This document shows, in pieces, positions 56,181-64,000 of a DNA stretch of 64,000 nucleotides. The stretch comes from Omphiscola glabra (Eukaryota > Mollusca > Gastropoda > Lymnaeidae): assembly GCA_964017045.1 (NCBI GenBank), contig OZ024798.1:8081793-8145792 (forward strand), given 5' to 3'. The notes beneath the pieces were generated by a model. It did no database searches. It was not told where the DNA came from and saw nothing but the letters and a program-made list of their open reading frames with translations. Positions within the stretch are counted from its first letter, which is position 1; every line of letters begins with the position of its first letter. A program made the translations under genes and the position numbers.

Positions 56181-56849
56181 TACAGAGCCAAGTTTCCCGA
56201 ACAACGATGTCCAAAGTCAAAGTAGACATGGTAAATCAAAATAGCAAGTCTTACTTCAATCCATGTAATTATGTTAAACTGAAATATTTGATTTATTACT
56301 TATATTTTTTTAAAAACGTACATATTATTGTAATCTTTATTACTGTTAACATGGAATTACATTAAATGATTTCACTGTACAGGTGTTTTTAGTCCATCCA
56401 CCTTCACTTTTAGACGCAGACAAAAAACATGATAAATTAAATGCTTTATCTCAAGTAATTACACGATTAGCAATGTATTTTTTTCCCTTCTCATCCCACC
56501 CCCACCGTATTTTATCGTCATACATCTCCTTGCCCGTGCCTCCAACTTATTAAAGATGTTCTTCTTTTTTTGTTGCTCATTTCATTTTATCTCCCTACAA
56601 ACCCATCCCCCGCCCACCCCCAGCCCGTCTATAATCTCGTTTTAATCACCGTGGCATCATTCCCTGGCCATGTCTCATCTCAAAACGCGACCAGTTTTTG
56701 GCCTTCCTAATGGCCATTACAAATAACGGGCTCTCCGTTAAAAATCAGCCGGATATGACGAGACATCAGAACTTGCACATGCGTACTGGCTTTTTTCCCT
56801 CTCTTTAAAGCGGAAATGACATTCTTCAAATTTTGATGACGTTTAATTA
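56181..56849. other. AT-rich unassigned sequence
   Basis: No gene recognised. Confidence 0.4.
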
Positions 56850-57432
56850 ATTGTTTACATCATAGCTGTTTCCGATCAATCAGTATTTACATCACAGCTG
56901 TTTCCGATCAATCATTATTTACATCACAGCTGTTTCCGATCAATCATTATTTACATCATAGCTGTTTCCGATCAATCATTATTTACATCACAGCTGTTTC
57001 CGATCAATCATTATTTACATCACAGCTGTTTCCGATCAATCAGTATTTACATCACAGCTGTTTCCAATCAATCAGTATTTACATCACAGCTGTTTCCGAT
57101 CAATCAGTATTTACATCACAGCTGTTTCCAATCAATCAGTATTTACATCACAGCTGTTTCCAATCAATCAGTATTTACATCACAGCTGTTTCCGATCAAT
57201 CAGTATTTACATCACAGCTGTTTCCAATCAATCAGTATTTACATCACAGCTGTTTCCAATCAATCAGAATTTTTATCACATCTGTTTCCAATCAATCATT
57301 ATTTACATCACAGCTGTTTCCGATCAATTATTATTTACATCACGGATGTTTCTAGTCGACCAGTATTTACATCACAGCTGTTTCTAGTCGACCACTATTT
57401 ACATCACAGCTGTTTCTAGTCGATCGGTATTT
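56850..57432. repeat. Minisatellite, 32-bp unit, about 18 copies
   Basis: Units contain TATTTACATCACAGCTGTTT and CCGATCAATCA. Variants CAATCAATCA and CTAGTCGACC concentrate in the right half. CAGCTG in each unit is an E-box-like palindrome. Confidence 0.97.
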
Positions 57433-57884
57433 AAAAAAAAAAAATATTTTAGGTATAATTATTTGAACTAAATAATCTCTAAACGCTAATATTGCTTAAT
57501 GTTCTTTTCTGAAAACTTTAAAACAACAAAATTGCCAAATTCTTTCAATGAATAAAAATACTGTATGTGCCACAGCTCGATTATTAAATCAAGAGGAAAA
57601 ATTGATTTAGTAGTTCCCTTTTGGATTATCGCCGAACTGAGTTTTACATATTTGGGTCGTAGTCAACCTCACTGCTAGCGTACCGAGCTGTAACAATAAC
57701 CAGAGATGTATCCTGCTTAACTTAACTGTATAAAATTTTGTTTTAAAAATATGAGCTATACCAGGCTTACGTTCAGGGGCGTATTCTCTGGGGTACTTAA
57801 GCCTGCTACGGGGCAAACTCACATTTTATCATTTTATGACGTGATTTCATCGTTTCTTTTATTTCGAATGTTTAAACTGCGAAG
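57433..57884. other. Unassigned sequence
   Basis: No gene recognised. Confidence 0.4.
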
Positions 57885-58028
57885 TGCGACACATGGGGCG
57901 TGTCTCAGACGTCACGGTCACATGGGGCGTGTCTCAGACGTCACGGTTACATGGGGCGTGTCTCAGACGTCACGGTTACATGGGGCGTGTCTCAGACATC
58001 ACGGTTACATGGGGCGTGTCTCAGTCTC
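57885..58028. repeat. Tandem repeat, 29-bp unit, 5 copies
   Basis: Units contain ACATGGGGCGTGTCTCAGAC and GTCACGGTT. AGACGTCACG in most units is close to a cAMP-response element. The period is not a multiple of three, so three plus frames share the same peptide words. Confidence 0.95.
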
Positions 58029-58189
58029 TTAAAATCAGTGTGCGCAAGTGCCTTTTTTATTTATGATTATAATTGCTACCACTCATAACATTCATAGCTG
58101 CACATTACATTATTTTATAAATACATGTATATTCCCCCGCTTAATACATTTCCTAAAACCACGATCAATGATGCTACCATTGTTACAAA

Positions 58190-58365
58190 CTGCAGAAGAT
58201 AATGACTTCCAGTAATCCTCCGTTAAAGCCTGTGAAATAAACCCTCGGGAACTCCGTGGCTGTGCGAGAGCCAAACGGGCACCAGTGATGAAGTACCCGC
58301 CAGGGCAGATTTCAATGCCTTCCTTGACCAGACCACCACAGTTGCGGCTGCCGCTATCGTTTCAG
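58190..58365 (-). other. Unassigned open segment in a GC-rich patch, possible exon fragment
   Basis: The minus strand is open for about 55 codons: DSGSRNCGGLVKEGIEICPG, then GYFITGARLALAQPRSSRGF, then ISQALTEDYWKSL. The plus strand is open too (ARAKRAPVMKYPPGQISMP). GC content is clearly higher than in the flanks. Short CAG sites could serve as acceptors, but no clean donor was identified. It may be a decayed exon or a conserved dispersed repeat. I do not recognise a family. Confidence 0.25.
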
Positions 58366-59535
58366 GCCGTTCTAGTACTGTCCTGAGTTTCTACGAAGCT
58401 ATAAGAATCTTTTTTAAAATTAAAAAAAAAAATCTGCGAGCATAGATAGTGTAAACGTCAACAGATGCATGGAAATAGTTTTCTGGATGGACATAAAATT
58501 AAAGGAACTACTTCACAGCTTGAAGTTTTCTAAAAGATTTTAAAATAAAGTGCCTACTTTTTAGTTTGATGCATGAAGCTTGATATTAGAAGTTTGATGT
58601 TTGGATTTTGATGTTTGTAGTTTTGTGTTTGAAGTCTGTTGAAATGAAAAGTATTTTACTGTTTACAAAAAGGAAGAAATACTGCATTTTATAGAAAAAC
58701 TTTGAACATTGATACCAAATACCTGGTCATGTTAAATGCGACGTAATTCATCAGTTAAATACTTTAACTTTATTGATTTAGACTTTAGACAATAATCGTT
58801 TGAACAATACTCAAAAGAACATATCCTTTACTGCATACATCTCTTCCTAATTAGTAGCCACAAAACTGATCCAAAGCTAGCATGCTGTACATTGATGATG
58901 TGAAGTAACAACATTTTTATAATCAGTTCTCCATTTAAATTATAATAAAGTTAAGTAGTTATCTATACTTATGTCATACATCTACGGTTAAATGCGTGTT
59001 TAACATACAATACAACACAACTTGTGTTGTTCTTAGAGCTTGAGTTCTATATCCGCCCAAAGAGCTTTTATGTAAAGGGAAACAATTCATGGAATTTGTC
59101 TTCATAAAAGCTGGCCGGAATATTCTCCCCTGGCGGCAAACATAAACACCCCAATGCGAATAAGATGATTGTAGATAAGTTATTTCTGCAGAATATCATT
59201 ATTATTATAGGTATTAATTATTATAATAACATTTATTATCATCTATTAATGTTAGTATAATTTTTTATTATTATTATTATTGCTGTGACAAAAACACATT
59301 TTGAAGGTAAAACTATTAAATATATATATATAGCAATATAACTGTAATGACCACGTGATCTCAACTTCTGATAACCATTCGAGGTATAGATAATGGTACT
59401 GACCAGATAAACTAACTGGAGTTATAGTTGTCTAACTAGGTCAATAAATATATTGTAGTGTATATGGGTATTAAAAATACTTTTTAGGGCAAGAACCGGT
59501 TGTTGTTTTTTTTTTTTTTTTTTTTTGGGGGGGGG
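58366..59535. other. AT-rich unassigned sequence
   Basis: Contains short TTTGATGTTTG words near 58600 and a T20-G13 homopolymer pair at about 59503-59539, directly before the next array. Confidence 0.4.
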
Positions 59536-59895
59536 GGGGTGTGTCAGGTTTGATGTTGCAGTGTGTCAGGTTTGATGTTGGAGTGTGTCAGGTTTGATGT
59601 TGCTGTGTGTCAGGTTTGATGTTGCTGTGTGTCAGGTTTGATGTTGGAGTGTGCCAGGTTTGACGTTGCTGTGTGTCAGGTTTGATGTTGCTGTGTGTCA
59701 GGTTTGATGTTGCAGTGTGTCAGGTTTGATGTTGCTGTGTGTCAGGTTTGATGTTGCTGTGTGTCAGGTTTGATGTTGCTGTGTGTCAGGTTTGATGTTG
59801 CTGTGTGTCAGGTTTGATGTTGCTGTGTGTCAGGTTTAATGTTGCTGTGTGTCAGGTTTGATGTTGCTGTGTGTCAGGTTTGACGTTGGAGTGTG
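59536..59895. repeat. Minisatellite, 22-bp unit, about 16 copies
   Basis: Units GTGTCAGGTTTGATGTTGCT plus GT, with GTTGGAGT, GTTGCAGT and TTGACG variants. Confidence 0.97.
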
Positions 59896-60070
59896 TTGGG
59901 ATTAAAACGTTCCATATTCTAGACTGAAGCATAGTGAGGGTCGGGCTGTTTTGGCCGGGTAGAAACAAACCGTGGTCTAAATTTGAAAATAAACATTCAG
60001 CCATTACCAGTGTTGATTGTACATGCTTGACCTTGTTGACACAACACAGCCATGGTGGAACGTCAGAACC

Positions 60071-60326
60071 AATTGAAGACCTTAGTGCTAAAAGTACTTA
60101 AGTCACATTTTTGTCAAAATCAATCTAAACTGTGATCTTTTCTTACCCAGTTTAGTCAAGTGTACTGCAAAAAGTTGAACACATTAAAATATGCAATAGG
60201 CCCTTAATTAAACAAGACAAAAAATGAAAATAGTCATATTTTATAGACGAAAAGTATATTTGAACTTGATTATCTCAAAATGTGCATTTTGTGACTTAAG
60301 TACTTTTAGCACTAAGGTCTTCAATT
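60071..60326. mobile_element. MITE-like element with perfect 36-bp terminal inverted repeats
   Basis: The 36 bases at 60071-60106 (beginning AATTGAAGACCTTAGTGC) are the exact reverse complement of 60291-60326. The arms enclose about 184 bp of AT-rich, non-coding DNA. CCAATT on the left and TCAATT on the right suggest a 5-bp CAATT or 4-bp AATT duplication overlapping the palindromic end. Perfect arms imply a young or conversion-maintained element. The superfamily is unknown. Confidence 0.85.
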
Positions 60327-60587
60327 TTAGTCTTGGGTGAATCGATAGGGTCATTAATATATTCCATGGAGGTCATTATTTGACATCTAAAGGGTCAACC
60401 ATGCATATCCATGACGCATAGCATACATGTCCATGGATCATTAAGGACTACCCATTGGGCGACTAATGTATATCCATTGGGTAAACAATCTTTATCTACA
60501 AGGTCATTACTGTGTATACACAATGTCATTATTAACTTTCCATGAGGTCGTTCATATTTCTCTATGATTCCTTAATGTGTATCCATA

Positions 60588-60905
60588 GAATCATTAATGT
60601 ATTTGTACAATGGCAATAATACATTTCCAAAGGACCATTTATGTGTTTCTACAATGTCATTTGTACATTTGCATAGGGCCATTAATGTATTTCTACAATG
60701 GCATTAATACATTTCCAAAGGACCATTAATGTATTTCTACAATGGCGTTAATACATTTCCATAGGACCATTAATGTATTTCTACAATGGCGTTAATACAT
60801 TTCCATAGGACCATTAATGTATTTCTATAATGGCGTTAATACACTTCCATAGGACCATTAATGTATTTCTACAATGGCGTTAATACACTTCCATAGGACC
60901 ATCAG
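60588..60905. repeat. Minisatellite, about 44-bp unit, about 7 copies
   Basis: Units contain ACCATTAATGTATTTCTAC, AATGGCGTTAATACATTTCC and ATAGG. The left part (60340-60590) has loosely related ATTAATGTATNTCCAT words, an older edge. Confidence 0.93.
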
Positions 60906-61939
60906 TGTGTCTATAAATAGAACTTATCCATTGTAAAGCTTTGATTGAAAACGTTAAAATTCTTTCTATTCTGGTCTAAATGATTCTCTGAATTTTCAAT
61001 AAATGAACATAAATATTATAAAAGCCCCTATAAGTAATGGCGTAGCTAGGGTAAGAACCACAACGGGCGGGCCAACACTTTTGCCGCCCCCCCCCCCCTT
61101 CCCATGGAAAAACTCTGAAGGGCCAAAAATGCTACCAATAAATATAATTGAAAATAAAGCACCACACGCTGAAAAACGCCAATGGCCACCAATAACACAA
61201 ATAATGCATCAAAACAAAAAGCAAGAATAATAACATTATGCTACAGAAACTAAGCAGACTAGGATTTTCTTGCATAGAATATTAACGAAGGGTCAAATTA
61301 TACATGGTACACACGATCAGATAGCAAGCTAACATTGATGAAAGTGATCAGACATTTACTTGGAACGTTGGAAAATAATATCAATAACTTGAATGTGTAT
61401 GAGTGTTTACACAATTCTATGTACACTATTATTTCTTGTACTTGGTGTCTGAGGCGTCCAGTCTGCACTTTGTACTTTCTTAAAGACATCAGACAAAGGG
61501 TGTTTTTTTTTGGGGGGGGGGGGGGGGAATTCAAATTAACGGTAAATTTGAAAATCTTAGTCCAGTGAAACAAATACAAGCCCGTGTTTTCTTTTCTCAT
61601 TACATATATGTGTATTCTCTCTTCTCCCCCACCCCCAGCCCCGGGATCCTATCTGTGACGTCAGATGTTTCCCTACACTAACTAAACGCGCCGCGAGTGC
61701 GTAGTTATCGATTAAGGGGTGGCTACTCTTTCTGGGGGTAATCTCCCCCTCTACAAACTCAACTGGGTTTCCAGCAGTCTGATCCGTGGAACTGTTCATT
61801 CTTCTCATTAAGACTTGGAACTGTTCATTCTTCTCATTAAGACTTGGTAAATCTTGATTATTACAAGACGGGGGTGGTGTGTTGGTGGGGTGGGGTTGGG
61901 GGTCCTTTTTAATGGGCTTATTGTGTGGACGTTAATTTA
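60906..61939. other. Unassigned sequence with one orphan element end
   Basis: AATGGCGTAGCTAGGG at about 61036 resembles the left ends of the 26541 and 29830 elements, with a C13 run downstream, but no matching right end was found. A T10-G16 homopolymer pair lies at about 61502-61528. Several unrecognised frames. Confidence 0.4.
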
Positions 61940-62120
61940 CAAGGTGGGTGGCATGGAGATCAGGTGGTGAATGGGCTGGAGGCTGGGTGGTGAATGGGAT
62001 AGAGGCGGGGTGGTGAATGGGATAGAGGCGGGGTGGTGAATGGGCTGGAGGCGGGGTGTAGTTGAAGGCGCATGGCGTGGAGAGTAGGGACGAATGAACT
62101 GGAGGTGGGGTGGTGAACGG
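61940..62120. repeat. Minisatellite, 23-bp unit, about 7 copies
   Basis: Units contain GTGGTGAATGGGATAGAGGC and GGG, with GGCTGG variants. One unit is replaced by a GTAGTTGAAGGCGCATGG segment. Confidence 0.93.
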
Positions 62121-63249
62121 GCCAAAGGTAACCGTGAAATGCCAATTTTGACATCTGTATTTGTACCACTGATAATTATACAACAATTTTTTTTCTTGCG
62201 TGATCTGTGCTAATTATTTAGTGTGAACAAACACCATAGGAAGGTGTCAGCGTGCAGGAAAAGGAGGGAGTTACAATACGAATATTCAAACAGCTTCAAG
62301 CTACCCATTTAGAGCTGGAAGATTGCAGTATTACATACACACTTTATATAACGTATCAATGCTTATAGAGGATGATGCCAGAAACTTTTGTTTTCTGTCA
62401 GCAAATAACATAGGCATTGCAGACAAGCGATTCACAATATATGCACACCAAGCAAGCAATGATATGATGAGGCAATGGACCAACACAAAACACAAGTCCT
62501 ATTTTAAAAAAATATTCTTTTTTACTTTAAATAGAACACATTCATCTAGTTGACTTCGCTCTCTGTTGGCGGTATGTCGTTGGACACCATTTTGCTGCCA
62601 TTTCTGGCTTTTCCAGATTTCCAGTGTCAATGTCGGTCTTGATCTCGAGTGTCAATGTCGGATGGTGGACATAATGTGACAGATATGGCTACAGCGATGG
62701 TGATGATAATTGTGACATATGACTTGGCAAATTGGATAATTTAAGTCCAGTTACGCTAGAACAATAAGCAGCACATTTTAGAACTACTAGAGGCGTGTCC
62801 GAGGGATATGCGCACCCCTTTCATTTTAAAAAATCCACCAGTTAATAACAACAAGAAAAAGAGATTGACCTTTGTATCACCCCTTTGAGTCTTAGAATGG
62901 CTTCAAAATAAATAGCTGGGAATAATTGTATTCCTTATATTAAATAAAACATTTAATTATATAGTACAGAGAAGAAAGACTGATATCTTTCTATTAAAAT
63001 CTAAATGTTGACCCATATTTATCGTTGTGTATTAGCTACCATCAGATATCCAGTGGATGATATCCACTTTTAAATTTATATTAAGTTGTTTTGCTTCATC
63101 CCCGGACACTCCTTCTCTGTGGCGATACAGTTTGCCCCACAGTCTACATGAACTATGTACATTTATGAAACACATATTGTCGCACAGTCTATATGACATA
63201 TGTACCAATATACACCTCTATGGCAAGGCAGTTAGGTCGAATTTTTAAC
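62121..63249. other. Unassigned sequence
   Basis: A short imperfect direct repeat, GTGTCAATGTCGG, lies near 62620-62660. No gene recognised. Confidence 0.4.
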
Positions 63250-63292
63250 ATGAAATATGTACACACATATGTACACACATATGTACTACATT
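63250..63292. repeat. Short tandem repeat, 14-bp unit, about 3 copies
   Basis: ATGTACACACATAT words repeated. Confidence 0.9.
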
Positions 63293-63504
63293 GACCTAAC
63301 ATCAACACAGCTGTACCTTTTCCATAAACCATTTAAAAAGCCAGCCTTTTCTCTGAAGAGTAGAAGCAGAAGTACACAGTATTAGAAGGTGGGGAAAGGG
63401 CAGAGTAAAACTGTAAATGGCGGCTAAACAAAAGATGATGACCTTATGGGCAAGTTCATAATTGTTACTAGGGGAGTGAAAGGTTATCATGATTATGTTT
63501 TTTA

Positions 63505-63567
63505 AATTGTATGTATGCTAGGGTACCACGCTATAGAAAACTTCTAATAATAATATTAATAATAAAT
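63505..63567 (+). mobile_element. Short 3' tail related to the CR1/L2-like LINE
   Basis: GCTAGGGTACCACGCTATAG followed by AATAATAATATTAATAATAA matches the last about 60 bp of the LINE at 32074-33390 (GGGGTACCGCGCTATATAAG plus AATAAT tail), with several substitutions. No duplication could be defined. Confidence 0.7.
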
Positions 63568-63635
63568 CATTATTTTATTTACCCCCCCCCCCCCGGTCAC
63601 CCCTGCACAAATACAAAGGCGTACAAACGTTATAC

Positions 63636-63801
63636 CAGTGGTTCCCAAAATTTTTGACATGCGCAGCCAGTTTTAGAATCATTGTATAAGAGGGGTGGGG
63701 TAGAAATCTCCTAATGTCTGATCTATGTTTTACAAAATAACAGTGTTTAGGAGTTTCCTCGAGCGGTCACGGAGACCCTCGCCACAAGTTGGGAACCACT
63801 G
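63636..63801. mobile_element. Non-autonomous hAT element, 166 bp
   Basis: CAGTGGTTCCCAA at the left is the exact inverse of TTGGGAACCACTG at the right, the end type common to many hAT elements. The flanking 8-mers CGTTATAC and CATTATAT agree at 6 of 8 positions. No coding sequence. Confidence 0.85.
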
Positions 63802-64000
63802 CATTATATAAAACATTTACTGTTTTCCTTTACAGTGGAGATGACAATTTAAGCGAAGAAATAAAGCAGCCTAGTACTTGCAAACATTTGTTTTCTGCCC
63901 ACCACTCCCTTTTAACAGATTCTCTATTCTCCCGGGTCCACCCCATGACAAGTACACCATTTTGAGAATCACTGATAAAACATGCCCGGATAACTATCCC

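Overview
This is a window of animal nuclear DNA and carries no bacterial-style genes. It is AT-rich and gene-poor. GT-AG splice signals, LINE and hAT transposon remnants, and dozens of short tandem arrays all point to a metazoan. The best guess is a mollusc, most likely a heterobranch or pulmonate gastropod. That rests on short inverted AAGGGA(G/A)ATAA motifs, on LINE types familiar from molluscs, and on a SPIN-type hAT element, a family reported from the pond snail Lymnaea. The species cannot be fixed from the sequence.

Protein-coding content is very small. Only two segments look like real exons, both on the minus strand. One is a first coding exon of 83 codons (25847-26095) that ends at a GTAAGT donor. 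The other is an internal exon of 127 bp (51333-51459) with an AG acceptor and a GTAAGT donor. Neither protein is recognised, and it is not clear that they belong to one gene. Nearly every other long open frame is a by-product of a tandem repeat.

Layout: 0-18 kb is mostly minisatellites, including a 20-copy 50-bp array (7.7-8.7 kb) and a 2.2-kb G/T-only array (11.3-13.5 kb). 18-20.5 kb holds two RTE-like LINE pieces. 20.5-24 kb holds large homogeneous 25-, 31- and 27-bp arrays. 24.6-30 kb holds three small non-autonomous DNA elements and the first exon. 32-34 kb holds a decayed CR1/L2-like LINE and a 26-bp array. 38-45 kb holds a LINE tail, a Tigger-like transposon in a TA repeat, a third LINE type inside a 12-bp array, and a 900-bp AT-rich array. 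45-58 kb has more arrays, the internal exon and the SPIN-like element. 58-64 kb holds a 36-bp terminal-inverted-repeat element, arrays, another LINE tail and a small hAT element.

The most interesting pattern links the transposons to the minisatellites. In four of the five LINE insertions whose target-site duplication can be read, the duplication is also the unit of a tandem array touching the insertion (11, 12, 20 and 26 bp). In three of the four the far side of the LINE carries only about one unit. Either target-site duplications have repeatedly seeded minisatellites here, or LINEs insert at array edges. The Tigger-like element, with its TA duplication bordered by (TA)n on both sides, shows the same relation at microsatellite scale.
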